Assembly (NCBI GenBank): GCA_023055355.1 | Contig: JALJCS010000001.1 | Location: 82,376,881 to 82,440,880 of the forward strand | Reading direction: 5' to 3' | DNA: 64,000 bases | Origin: Agelaius tricolor | Lineage: Eukaryota; Chordata; Aves; Passeriformes; Icteridae | Shown: positions 24,501-37,818 of the stretch, piece after piece | Layout: the number at the start of each line of letters is the position of its first letter | Position numbering within the stretch: the stretch's first letter is position 1 | Position numbers and translations under genes: made by a program | Notes under the pieces: model-generated | Databases searched by the model: none | What the model was told of the DNA's origin: nothing | What the model saw: only the letters and a program-made list of their open reading frames with translations

Positions 24501-27500
24501 GATTGTTCACCTTAAACCAAAAGCCCAAACTGTCTGTCCTCCTCCCTCCTCCTTCCCTTACATTGCAAACTGTGCACTGTTACTATGAGCACCACCAAGA
24601 TATTCAATAACATTAGAGGCTTGAAGGTTTCCTGATGCTTTATTACACAATGATGAAAATATCATAACGCCTCTAACTTCATCAAATCAGGCATTTCATT
24701 ACAGCATCTTGCAAGTATAGAAAACTGATTGTCTTGTGTCAGCATGGCCCCAATCCAGTTCTTGCATACAAGACATGGTTACTAATGATCTTTGTAAGTC
24801 AGATGAGACTTGGTCTTATTTTTTTCTGTTTTGCTGTACTAGGAATTGTTAAGACAGCAGAGCAGCAAATAGAAAGAGTTTATTACAGGTTATCATACAG
24901 TTTGTTTGACAAAGTGGCCAGTCAATAATAAACCAGAAATTAATAATTAATTGTACTTGCTATTTGCACAGCAGTTGATATTTCACGACAATGTGAAGTC
25001 TGAGGTAAGAAATTATTATCGGCAATTTATAGAAAGGAGCTGCAGTTTTGGGGTTCTCCCTGCACCATCAGTACTGGTCTGAAAAGGATGGTACAGAGAG
25101 CCAGAAACCTCTTCCTGATTTCTGTTTCCTGCTTTGCCTGGAAGGGCCTGGCTGTGTGACCCAGGGGAATATCTGTGCTGCCAGCTAGGTAGTGTGTAGA
25201 GAGAACCATTTAATGAGCACAGACTTGCCCCACATGAGTACATGCCCAAAACCTTCATTCAGGTACAAACAGACCAGTATATGCCTCACCTTACAGGGTT
25301 CATTCACAGTGAAGAATCCTATCCCTTGAGAATAAGATTAACAGAGGTCTGTTCAACCCTTTCTGCAATACCTTGCATCTCCTTTCTCCTTCACTTCCCA
25401 AACTTCAAGAGAAGCAAGTGGGTAGCTAACTAGCTACACACAAGTTCAGAGTGCTCTCCAAGCTCTTCATTTGGCAATTTACAGATAAACAAAACAAAGC
25501 AGGAAAGGAAGGTCTGAACTAGTGCTAAGATAATTTATCTAAGGCTATACAATGAGCCTGGCAGGACAGGAATAGCCCTGGAATTCTCCCCATTAGAGCC
25601 CTGTGGACTCTTCACTGCAGTCCTGAGACACTAAATGAATAAGTATGCTGAGGAGTCACGTTTGAAAAGTCAGCTTGTGCCATTCAATTGCTCCCATTTG
25701 GGGTCAGGGTAAAGATCAAACCTGGAGCCAGCCCAAGGAGAGAGATATGTGAAAAGGAAGCATGAGATTTTTAATATGTGAACAGTTTTCTCTTGAAATA
25801 TATAATTATTTGGGAGAACCATCTACTTCTATTCTCCAGGAGGGAAAAAAAATCTTGTCATGTTGTTCCATTTCTGTGTTATTCTGGTAATGTATTTTAG
25901 TGACTGTATGCATTTCTGATTATTCACAAGTGCTTCACAGAGAGATTGAATTTACATTTTATCTAGACATTAGTCTTACCCAGAGAGATCTTTTTCATTT
26001 CAATGCTAGTTTGAAAATCCATTATTTGGTGTTCATTGTATGCAGGGTTTTATTTCCAGCAAGATTGCTGTGGCAGAAAAAATGCAGACAAACTCAATGT
26101 CAAACTTTACTAAGTATGAGTTTTCTTGCAATATAGAAAAAGCCTTTCTATATGTTTCCCTGGGCACTAAGCTTGGAAAATGTGGGCCTGATTCTTGTTT
26201 CCTTTTGGAAGACAGTTTAGCATCCTCACCTCCCACTTGGAATCTGCCTCTCTCCCACCTGGGCCCTTCTGGCTTTCAGAATGGCAAATATTGTTTCCCT
26301 CATGAAACAAAATAATTTTGTATTTAAATCTAGGTTTCTGGATCAACTGGAAGTGCTGGTCCTGAAGCTCCTACCAGTGTAATCTCAGTGATAGGAGCTC
26401 CTTTACCAACATTCATCTTTATTGGTTTCTTCAACTAATACTCAAGAGTTAAAGTTGTTTCAAATACCTTTTCTTCCTGCAAAAAAATTAGCATTAGTCA
26501 ATTCTGGTGGCCATGAGGGAAAACCAGTTCTGACTATTCTCTTAAGGCATCAACTCCAAGTCAGGCAATCACCATTCCATTGTTTCTCTCGGGAACCCAA
26601 AATATTTATCCATGACCTGGTGCTTCTGTCTGGCACTCTGCCTAGCACAGGGATTCTTTGGTCCAGATGCAGGGTCCTTTGTTGCTCCCAAAGTGACAGT
26701 ATTTGTAGTCACTGTGAATTTTGACAAACTATGCAGACAAAACTGGAACTGCTGGTTGAAATACTGCTCATGAACAGTGCTATAAAAACTTCTGATTTAG
26801 AAATGTTGCATGAGAGCATAGATATTTCAATTTGAAAGAAAGTAATATAACTTTCTGTCAACTGTTCTATTTGAAACAAACTTTTAAATTAAATGAACAA
26901 GAAATGTGAATTTTAAGTTTATTGAGATTTTCTCATCTGTAACATTAATTTGTCACTGCTGTTGAAAGCAATGCATTTTCAGTAACAGTATGATTTTGGC
27001 AAAATCAATATTTCTAAATTTTGCTCTGAGAAGAATTTGTCAATCTTTTATATGGCACAGCACTGTTAATTGGTGGTCAATTCTACAATAATCCAGATAA
27101 TTTTGGAGACCATCTTGTGTTGCTATTGCAAGTGGTGAGCTAAGGAGGAATGAGAAGGGAATCAGGAGCTGATACAATTGGCAAAGGGGCTGAAGAGAAA
27201 AGGTGCAACATGGAAAGAAGGAGGAAAATGCAGAGGTCAAAATGTGCAAAAATAGGAGTTAAATGTCATAATCCACTGAAAAATACTAAAATTTTATAAC
27301 AGGGCACTGAGCAGGTAAATCACACTGGTAACATTTACTATATATAGATTGTTCTCTCCAATCTTTGTGCCAGTTTTCGTGCTAACACTGGCAAGATGAC
27401 CTCTGTAGGCTTGAGGGAATGTAAGAAGCACAGAGGGCTGGACCATGCTTGTAATTCCCAGGGGAATGCAGTCCTTTCTTCACATTGGGGTTTGACACTA

Positions 27501-29819
27501 AAAGGCTGGAGAGAAAATACCTGAGGCACAGCAATAGATGTGAGCTGCTGCAAGCTGCTCCCATCTTACCTCTCCTCTTTGTGCAAAAGGTTTCTTAACA
27601 GTAATGCAAAAAGCTTGTTCAAAATGTGTAAAACCCATAGAGGGTCTGAGCTGCAGTTACTTGGTCCCTTTGGAAGGCATAGGCATTATGCAGTGCTTCA
27701 CAACATTTCACTGCAATCTTCAGATTCAGCTGGTAGTGAAATGCTTAAGGAAACAGCTACAAGAAAATGAGGTCTTAGGGTAGCTCCAATGTCACCCACA
27801 GGTACAGGATAAGGTCAGCAATTGCTCTTCTCTTTTAAGTGAAGATATTCTGCTGCTCAAATGTGAAGTTAAATTGTGAATGCTTCAACACAGGCCATAA
27901 TTACCTATATTTACAAAAAGACAATGCACTGTTTTGAAATACATTTCTTCCAGCTTGCTATTTTTTCACCCACCATAAAAAAAAAAGGTCCCTTTTATAC
28001 TTCCAGACTTCCAGTCCTTCTGCTTTTCCTGGTTGTGGGCATTTGCTGACAAGGCAATGAAATCTATCACTCTTGCTTTCCAGAAATGCCCCCCTGCCCC
28101 CACATTTTGCTCTTGACAAGAGCAGCACAGAAGAGTGCAGCCTTAAAACAAAATTTTCTACAGTGTGTCATGTTGCTGCTGAAATTTAATGATATTCAGG
28201 CCTAGGAGAAAAGAGCAGCTGCCCTCCAGGTGGTGTTCCATAAATGCTCCCCAGAACCCAGCAGGAAGCTGTATAAGTTCAATTCAGTGAAGCAAATTCA
28301 ATCATTTGCCCCTTTGTAAATGGAGCATAAGCAGGAAAAAAAAAATTCCTTGAAGGATCCTAACACAACAACTACACGTACCTAAAAACTTAGAAACACA
28401 TTTTTTGCTTGCATTACTGTATTTCAGATAAGCTTAATAGGAACTTACCTATCCAGCAACAATTTCCCTTTGCAGCACTGTAGAAAGGACAAAAGAAATT
28501 CCCATAAATACTTGTTTCATTCACAATTCAAAAATTAGTAGTGACTAAATTGCTATAAGTTTAAGGAGTTGTCTCCATAATGCTTTTTATACAAACATCG
28601 TTCAGCTTTCCCAAGGAATTATCTTTTTGTGGCAAACTTAATTAGTGGAGCATCATTTGATTAAGTATGAAGACTGTTGTGGATTTGCAGTTCAGGTTAT
28701 TATTATTTCATTATAGATTGTACCTACAAATTAGAACTACAGGAGTAAATTTTTGAAGCCACGTCTCCTTTTTATACTAATTGTGTTAGTGCCTAATATT
28801 TGCAATTATCCATCACAGCCACCATCCCAATTTACAACTGGTTTTATTAATACAATATTCAAAATTACATGCAACCATCCTGTTACAGCAGTCTGCCAGG
28901 TCTGTTTTCTAGATGTAAATAAATGACAATATTTTTACCTTAAAATATTTTTGTATGTTTGAAATTCACCTTATAAACAATTGGAAAGTGAATGTTTTTC
29001 CTATAATTTGCTGAATGTTTGGCCTGATCTGCTTTTTATCTGAAATAGGTAGGAAATATTTTAGAAAGTGATAAAAGATATTTTCTGTCCTCATGCGACT
29101 AAATAACTAAAAATAATAAAGAGCTTGGATTTGAAAATAGTATTTTGACAAATGATTAACACATTATCTCTTCTGGTACTTTGAGGGAAAAAATTACAGA
29201 GCTAAAACTGTGTGCTGAAAACCTTTGAATTTCCCATTGCATTTTCTGCTGGCAATGTTCTAGAAGGGCTTTCATATTCTCCAAATGTATATATGGAGAG
29301 GAAGCAGCTGGATTCACCTGATATCAAACTAATGATCCACTTTTGAGGAGTGCTTTTAGAAAGGAAGAAGGTCTGGTTGCATCTCATGACAGGCTGTTCA
29401 AGGTCTCAAAATCTGGTTTTGATGTTTCTGAGTGGCACTGCGTTAAGATGGCAAACCACAAAATCTCTAGGCCGGTTCTTGAAACTGTGTTTTCTTTATG
29501 GACTATTATGCTGTCACAACTCCACTTTTATAAGGTGCCTAAGTACAAATTTATACAACCATAAAATTTCTAAAGAAGCCATAAATGTCTACGGGATAAA
29601 TACGATTGTTATCACAAAAGTATGCATACTAGAGTATGTATTTCACAATATATGCTCACTTGCCTTTACCAAATCAATAGTCATCTATTTTCACACCCTT
29701 TTTCTAATACAGCACTCTTTTGCAATAACAATTACTCTGCCAGCCAAGTGACCAAATTCAGGCTATCACAGGGTACATGAGGATTGCCAAATCACTTGGA
29801 GCTCCAGGTCTCTCTCAGG

Positions 29820-29871
29820 CCTAACAAAGCCTAACAAAGACCTAACAAAGCCTAACAAAGACCTAACAAAG
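29820..29871. repeat. Short minisatellite, 10/11-bp alternating units
   Basis: Five head-to-tail copies of cctaacaaag, with an extra a after the second and fourth copies, giving a 21-bp higher-order unit repeated two and a half times. Confidence 0.95.
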
Positions 29872-32800
29872 CCAGGAGGATGAGCTGTTTGGTTCAGACT
29901 GAGCTTCCCATTATCACCATCTCAAGCCAAGCCTTTGCAACCCACATTCCCATTTGGCTCGAGTCACAGGATGGTACAAGGTGACGGCATCGTCTGGCAC
30001 TCTTGCATTAGCTCTTTTGCAATACTGCAGTAATGTTCATCTGTGGTTGAAGTAACCTTGCTCCACTTAATGGAGAGGAAGTTATGACCATTACTCTGAA
30101 TTTCCTTATCTTCTTTTTTTCCCTCAACTTCTTTCCTGTTTGAATGTGGAGTACATATGTGGGGTTTTTTTAGGAATTCCCTGTTACAGAGCACACAGAA
30201 AACTGCCAAATAATGAGAATGTTATCCAGCCTGAAATTGCTTCTGTAGTTGCTGGACCATAGGGTTTCTGCACCTCTGCTGCCAGGAAAGAGTCCTGCTT
30301 CTCAAAGGAATATTTCTGACGCTGTCACAGAAATCACAAGTTTTGTAAATTAAATGGAAAATATTTCTTCAATTAGCTGAGAGCACTAAGAACAACTGTT
30401 TGAGTATTAAGGCTATCAACTAATAACTTTGATACAAAATTCATGATCATTGGTCCAAATACTCTTCTCTGCCAAGCTGTCTTCTTAGAAGACGAAGAGC
30501 ACTTACAAGGAGCAGGAATAAATATTTGATAGGATCTGTACCTTTTTGCTTATGAAATTGAAGCCATCAAAACCCCTGCCAAAAAAACCAAAAGCTGCAG
30601 TTTATGATCTCTTCCCTTAAATTTTCCATCTTTGTTGCATAAAATTCATGGAGATATGCCCAGTTTGAGTCTCCTCCTAGGAGGAAGTGGAAGAAGACAG
30701 AATTGTTTAATGTAATTAGCAATGTAGTCTGAATACAAGGATGTGAGCTGTGGCTCTGTCTGTGGAGCTGTATTAATTTCTGCAGAACTGTTGCTAATTT
30801 AAAACATTTCTCAGGATAATAGAGTGATTTGAGTGTTTTGAGGATATTTTTGTGTGTGTTATCTGGGAAAGCATATGCTCAAAACAGGGGTAGACCCTGC
30901 AAGAGGCATTGGAAAGTAGCTGTCTTTTAGAAGTGTCTTTCAGTGTTTTAAAGTCTAAAAACTAAGCATGAAAAGTGGAATTGTCAAGCAGTATTATATT
31001 CTGAACCAAATATTGAATAAATGTTAGTTTGTGAGGAATATGTGTTTGAGCCAGGAAACATTTCACTTATCTGCAATTTTTCTTTTTTTTTTTTTCTGCT
31101 TATATGGCATTCCTGACTGATTTGCATACTGTTCAGTCACTGGGATAGGTGAGTGTTCATTTTTTGCACTCCTTGACTGTGTGACTTAAGCTGTAGTCAT
31201 ACATCTTTGGGTACAATGCACAGGGGTTTTCTGGGATTTGGGTTTTTTTTTTGTTAAACACCTTTACAGTATTTAATAGACTTTAATAGAAAGGGTTTCA
31301 GTAACCATTTTTCCCCTCTCACAAAATCATTTATTCTACTACTGCCAGCGCTGATGCAGGATATGGAGGCTGTGTGAAAAGCAAGTGTCTATTTACATCA
31401 ACACCTTTACAAGCAGCTCTTTAAGCCAGAGTGCAGAGCTAAGTGTGCCTCTCTCTTTTCACCTTGTGCACCTGACACTGGCTCACTCAACCTTACCTGC
31501 TGAGTGCCTGACCCTCCACATCCTGATGGGTCACAGTTATTTCCTCCACATGGGACTTGAAGGGTACTTCTAGTAACTAAACCCCATTTTTTCCCAGTGA
31601 ATTTCATCAGTGAAGTTGTATTGATACAACATTATTTTTATTTTTCTTTTTGAAATCAATCTTTTTTTTTCCCCACTGATTTGTTGCTGTTTGACAGTTT
31701 AAAGAGAATTAATAAGCCTATCCTATTTTATTGTTTTTTACTGCAAATGTTTCTCTGTTTTGCTTACTATTTATTAAAAGGTTGCATGAAGCCAAATATA
31801 TTACACTAAATAATAGCTCTGAATAATTGATATGTTAAAAACATGTCACCCAAAATGCTCACAAAATTCCAAACAAAGAAACTCATATAATTTGTCTGGA
31901 ACAACACCATTTTGATGTAGCATGTCTGAACACCTCTGTTGGTTTTAGAAATTATTCTCATACCTGGCTACATTTGCTGATATTCTCTTCCTGGCAGTCA
32001 GGTTTTCTCCACTACAGATGATTACTACTTCACTACAGTTTTTTGAGGAAAGTGTGAAGTCATCAAAAGAGAAAACTCTCATTGTACTTGGGAAATGAAG
32101 AGTGCAGAGATCCATTTGCCTTTTGCATCACTTTATTCTATAATCCTTTGCATCTTTTGTTACATCTAGCAAATCCAAATGCCATTGATTTTTAATATGT
32201 GCTTTTTTCTGCATTTGATTTAAATTGAATTTATGGAGCAGGGTGCAGATGCTAGGCTGAGAGGACAGCAGAAAGAGAGGATGAAGTGCTAGTCCCTCTG
32301 CAAGCAGTGGCAAACACTCAGACAAACAGGAGCCAAAGCAGGAGCAGAGAACACACAAGCATGGTAGCTACCATCTCTGGAGATCCCCACAAATGTGTGC
32401 TGCTCCCATGAGACCTCACTGCAATCATCAGGATGACTAAGAGCTTCTTCAGCTCTGAAATCTGAGCAGATGCTGAGTGCCCAGTTCCTCCCCCACCTGC
32501 CACAGGGTGTGTTACTCCTGTGCCACAGGCTGTGGAGGAGGGTTTGTCCTGGCACTGTATGGGCTGCCAGACCTGGGCTTTCTGCGCGGTCAGAGCAGAG
32601 ATAACAGAGATAAGCCATGTGCCTGATGGTAGCTGCTCTGACTAATTTAGAAGAACACATAAAGATACACAAGCCCAGAGACTCAAACATATATCCTCCT
32701 TTTAAAAACAGTGGTTTGGTTTTAATATTCACACCTTTTCTTTAGCACCAGATCTCAACTTATAGAGAATAATTACACTCCTGAACCTTTCTTTCAAGGA

Positions 32801-33610
32801 GAGTTACAGGCTGCACAGCTCATTTCCAATGCTAACACAGAGACAGTGGACAGGCTCATTTTCACTGGTGATCTACAAGGCACATACCAAGGAATTCCAG
32901 AATTTCAAGTGTGAGAATTTTTATTTTTTTAAATATGACACCATGATTTAATATGTAAAGAAAGCAAACCTCCAAAACTGAATTTTCCCATTAAAAACAT
33001 TAGCTAACAATTCAAGTGCATGCTCTCTGTCCTTAGAAAGAGTTCCTGAAGCCAGTATGACATGTCTTAGATAGATAAATAATGATAGAAAGAAAAGTAT
33101 GGATTTACAAAGAGATTTCTTAGACATATCTAAGCACTTATTCAGTAAAATTTATATCTAAACTTAGTATTTTTCTAAATGTTATCTGGAGTGGTTTTTT
33201 TCAACATCCAGGTTATAAATTCCTGAAATTAGTGTTCATAATATGGAATTGTCTGTAAGCCTTTATTTATAGCAGCACCAGAAGATGCTGCAGTACTGAA
33301 CAGTATCCTCTAAGCTGTTCTCATTCTGGTATTCCAATCATTCATACCAATTTTTATCACAAACCCTTTAATGCAATGCAATGTACAGTGTCTCTGCCAC
33401 ACAATTGACACACACATTTTTCACATGTCTGTGTGCAAGCAGAGCTCTGTAACTGAAAGCATTTTATCAGCTCTGGAGTAAAAGACATCAGGGTGGGAAG
33501 GAAGGGATTTAGGTACGTAGCTCTTCTTGATAATGAGAGCTTCACTGTTACTAAATGTTTACTAAAGATAAGAACTAAATATATTTGTGGCATGAACTTC
33601 AGATAATAAT

Positions 33611-33633
33611 TTACCTACTCTTTGAGTAGGTAA
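33611..33633. repeat. 10-bp inverted repeat with 3-nt loop
   Basis: TTACCTACTC, loop TTT, GAGTAGGTAA. Confidence 0.85.
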
Positions 33634-34359
33634 GCAAAACAAACACTTGGCTCTATCATTTTCAGTAGTGAAGAAAGCAATAATTTTCAGAGAAAAAGAA
33701 AAAAAAGAGCAACCTTGACTCTGCTTAGGCTAAGCTAAGTGGTGATATTTAGAGAGGAGCTAAAGCAGGGGCAGGGCAGCGCCACACTTCCTCTGGGATG
33801 TTTGAAAAAAGACTGCACAAAATGCCTGTGATGACAGAGATTGCTCCTTTGTGTGTTCTAGACATGCTTTGGGATGGGTGGGGAAGGGGTCCCATTACTT
33901 CTTTTTTCTTACCAATCCTCTTCCTGAGTGTGTTTTCTTGGAGCTGCCAAATTCTGACTGTTTGCTTTGCTCAGCTAGGCTCTCAAATCCTTCTTTTATT
34001 CTGTGCATTCATCACAAACATAAGCTATCTTAACACAAGCATTATTTAGCTAGTTCTGACACTACCTGAGACAGTCTGTTAACAAATACTGCAATCCTTG
34101 GTTGCTGCATTTCCAGGGAATGCCTCAGCAGCTGGAAAGCCCCCAGGTCTCAGGTTCCCTCACAGGTGGGTGAATATCAGATGTGAGAGCCTTTTTCCTG
34201 TGCAGACAGAAAGCTAATTTATTGTTGCCATAACACTGTCCATGCTGCTGTTCACAGCTGGGCTTTGGGCCACCCCACCTGGCTGTTTGAGCTGCTCCCA
34301 GTCTGACCCAGCTCATCAGGGACTACTTGGATGGGGTGCCCATGGATATCAACATGGGT

Positions 34360-34378
34360 ATGTGTGTGTGTGTGTGTG
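34360..34378. repeat. (TG)n microsatellite
   Basis: About nine TG units followed by a G-rich run. Confidence 0.9.
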
Positions 34379-36799
34379 GGGGTGGGTGTGTCTCTTCCTT
34401 TGTGCCATGCCAGAATCTGAATTAGAGGAAACTGTGATCTGTAAAGCCTAGTTTCTAAATTTAGTTTAGTCCTTATAGTGGCTCTTTGGAAACATGGTAA
34501 AACAACCAGCAATGAATTTCTCTGCCACTGGGGAGCCTTACCTCCTCACTAGCCCCAGAGGGGCTTCCTCTGCATCTGGTGAAGAGAGCTGCCAGGGCCT
34601 CATGCTGGGCAGCCTTATTTACTCAAACATTTACCTGATTACTCAGGTGACAGTGATAAGGAGGGTATTTGTTGGCAAACAGGTGTAACTCATCAATAAT
34701 GGTAGCAGAAGGTCATTTGATGACATGCTTGGACACACTGTGTGTTTGTTTAGTTTTAAAAGTACTCATCTGTCAGGGGAAGGACAGTTAACGATGCACA
34801 CTGCATAAATCAGAAGGAAGCCGCTTTAGCAATCCTAAAATCCAACAGAAATTTTTCAGTGCTCATACTGGCCATAACAGTCAGTCACCTTCATGACTTA
34901 CCAGGTATGTTGGTTTGGTCTGGAAATGGGCTTTTCTCCACGGCTGGGAGGTCAGTGCAAGTGTGCCTCCTTGGGTAGGGTATGGTGGTGGGGACAGACG
35001 TGCAGATGTTGCTGTGGCAACACCGAGAGCCAGCAGAGCTGGGAGGTGCCGGGGCAGAGGCCATGACCCACTGGAGCTGGCCAACACCTCAGAGCTGGGC
35101 TGGGTTCAAGCCTGAGGTCGTTTCTTTGGGCAAATAGTTTAGAATGTGTTTCTCTATATGAAAACAGCATATGAAAACAGCAATTCATTATGGATGGTGG
35201 TGTCCTATCAGCTGTTCCAAAATCATGGCTCTGTTCCTGGCATAAATTGAATCAGTGATGAGAACAAACACTCTAGACCTTTACACCCTTTTCAGTTGTA
35301 TTTGGTATAATTCCAAAATCACGTATGATTGCAATGGACTGAGCAACACTTCCTCCACAGAAAGTGCCACATTTCTCCTTGCTGTAGTACAATATCCCTC
35401 TCATTTTCATTCCATGGCCAAAAAGCATAACAGCTTTGCCATGTATGTCATTTTTCTCATATATACTGACAGTCAATCCCCACCCTGCCTATGTAGGCAG
35501 CTGCATATTTAGGATGCTCTTTCTGTTAAATGCCATTGCACACCTACTCTTCCACATCAGTTTTATGTGAGATCTGTTAAGATTCTGAAATATCCTTTAG
35601 AGACCAACTGTCATTTGTAGATACAAAGAGGCTATTGCCAGGGAAATGTTTGTTTTAATCTTGCCTTTCTTTTTAATAAGCAACTGAGCCCTTCAGGTTG
35701 AGTACTAGAGATTCTTCTTATTTTGTCCAAACATCATTCTCCCAAAGAATGAATATATATTACTGTGAGGCTATGATAAGGGTAATGCAATACTAACACT
35801 GATTTATTTACAATATAGACGTGTGTGTATGTTTGTTTATGTGTATATATGTAAAGGAAAACATTTTGATGTCATTTTGCTTAAAGTGCAAAAATAAGCA
35901 ATTGAAAATAACGTGTGTGAAAGACAAGCAAGAAAAACAAAAACAAGCACACCAAGTTACATTTTTGGTCAGTATCTATTTTTAGCATTTCCTACTATGG
36001 TTTGTTATGTCACAGTGGGAACAAAAAGAAATTACTTTACTGTGTGATTATCTTGGAAGCATGGAAGTACGTGAATTTTAAAGATGGTAAGTCTGTCAAG
36101 ATGCAGTCATGTTTAGTATTTGATTTGAAAGATCCCATTTTAGTATTTCTTCCTCCACAAATTTCCTTCTCCTGTTCTTCTGCAGAACTCCAGTTCTAGA
36201 GAGATGTAAACGTGCTATAACTAATAATATTAAATCTGCATGGAAGAAAGCAGATTTTAAGACAGAAATTCAGTAGACACAAATTAAAATGGGTTATAAT
36301 TTAAATGTGCCATAACAGAACCTTGAAGAAAATATTTAACTGTATGTGCTGACTTCCCTAAAAGGAAGATACTTTTTTGCTTTAATAATTCTTTTTTAAA
36401 ATTAGTTTTTTGAAAGTAGCTATCAAGCTTTCTATCAAAGTCAAATTTGCAGCAAAAAAATTCTGACTGTTTTTCATTTGTGTCTTTCAAGCTTTTGACT
36501 GTGTATTTAAGAAGCCCTCTTCTGAGCATGCAATTGTATAAACATGCATACATGTACACATACAGAGGGAGAGAGAAAGAAATAGGGAGACAGCATCAGT
36601 AACTGATCCCATTCAGACATGTCAAGAAAATCGTATTTTCTTATTTGTGCAGTCCAGAAAAGTGTTCAGAATAATTAACAGAGCTACAGAAAGAAGTTCA
36701 CTGTTGATTCACAATGTGGTGAGCCAGCAGCTCTCTTTTCTCACTGGGGAAGTCACAGAATTGTTGCCATTGGTTCTCTCATGGCATTGTGGAAGGGAA

Positions 36800-36840
36800 G
36801 CCAAACCTCTGGAGTGCCAGTGTCAATACAGAGGTTTGGC
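36800..36840. repeat. 12-bp inverted repeat, 17-nt spacer
   Basis: GCCAAACCTCTG at 36,800-36,811 is exactly reverse-complemented at 36,829-36,840. Confidence 0.85.
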
Positions 36841-37448
36841 ACAGTTTTGGCTGAGGGAGACCAGCAGCCAAAAGAAAGGAAAAGGTTTCAAGCTGGAAAC
36901 AGAGTTAGTGTATTTAAGTGTTTAATCTTTTCTCCTTGTGGATTTTGTCAGCAACTTGTGTAAGCTCTTCCTAATCTGGTGTCCTTGAAGGGGTTCCTCT
37001 CCTTCATTTTCTTGATTTGGAAAACAATATTAAAACAGAAAATTTAAAAGTTCATGGACTACCTTGCCAGATGTTTATATTTTTTTCTCACAATTGTACT
37101 GATTACCTGAATTTAAATGATTGGCACCATGCTTTTAATGTGAAAGCATATATACATACATTAAGTAGGGCAATTATCATACTTCTGACAAATTTGTCCC
37201 TTTTCTGCTCAGTCCTTGCATATGCATGCTTTGTGCACCTTGTAGCAACAGAAAGTTTGTCAGAAAGAGTCACAATGAAGCCAGGAAATGACAGAAAATT
37301 ATGAAAATCTGAGAGGAAAAAAGATGAACAGGAAGCCCCAAAAAATGAGGACCCCAAAAAGGACTGTAATATAGATATGCATAGATATTGTAATTTGAGG
37401 CACACTAAACAAACTGCTTGGATTTTTTGTAATTTTCTCATCATTTTG

Positions 37449-37818
37449 TGTCGCAGACATCTTTTCACTAAAAATCCTTTCTTTAGGATTTTTCCTTCTG
37501 AGAAGCTAAGAGGCCTCAGAGACAGAATGTAAACAATGGTTATCTGCTGCTGTGGAATGCAACAGGTCCACCTGTGAGTGGCCCATCTTGGACGTTTATA
37601 ATTAATGGCCAATCAAGAGATAGCTGCCTTTGTTATCATTCTTTTTTTTTCTGTTCTTAGCTTAGGTAGCATCTGAGGAAACCTTTTCCTTTCCATTTCT
37701 TTTTAGAATAGTTATAATGTAATATATATATAATAAAATAATAAATCAAGCTTTCTGATCATGGAGTCAACATTCTCATCTCTTTCCTCATCCCAGAACC
37801 CCTGTGAACATGGTCACA
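37449..37818 (+). mobile_element. Solo LTR of an endogenous retrovirus, passerine-type, with 6-bp TSD
   Basis: A 370-bp element starting TGTCGCAGACAT and ending TGGTCACA, so it has the TG...CA termini of an LTR. It is flanked by an exact 6-bp target duplication ATTTTG (37,443-37,448 and 37,819-37,824). Inside are a TATA-like TTTATAAT near 37,597, a CCAAT pentamer near 37,609 and two AATAAA signals at 37,732-37,737 and 37,740-37,745 near its 3' end, giving plus orientation. No gag, pol or env remains beside it, so the provirus was lost by LTR-LTR recombination. The sequence resembles a family I remember as abundant in finch genomes, and the 6-bp duplication fits a class II (ERVK-like) integrase. 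The subfamily name is not certain. Confidence 0.9.

Larger units (their letters stand above)
17151..37448. other. Gene desert upstream of SOX11 (part 1)
   Basis: About 20 kb of mostly AT-rich DNA without a supportable gene. Short open frames are scattered and show no domain I recognise. GC-richer patches occur near 19,600-19,850, 23,400-23,720 and 34,900-35,110 but have no exon-like continuity. The stretch holds a perfect 20-bp hairpin (21,441-21,484), a 23-bp tandem duplication (21,531-21,576), a short minisatellite (29,820-29,871), a (TG)n run (34,360-34,378) and two smaller inverted repeats. Distal SOX11 enhancers would be expected in such a desert; none can be proven from one sequence. 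Confidence 0.6.
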
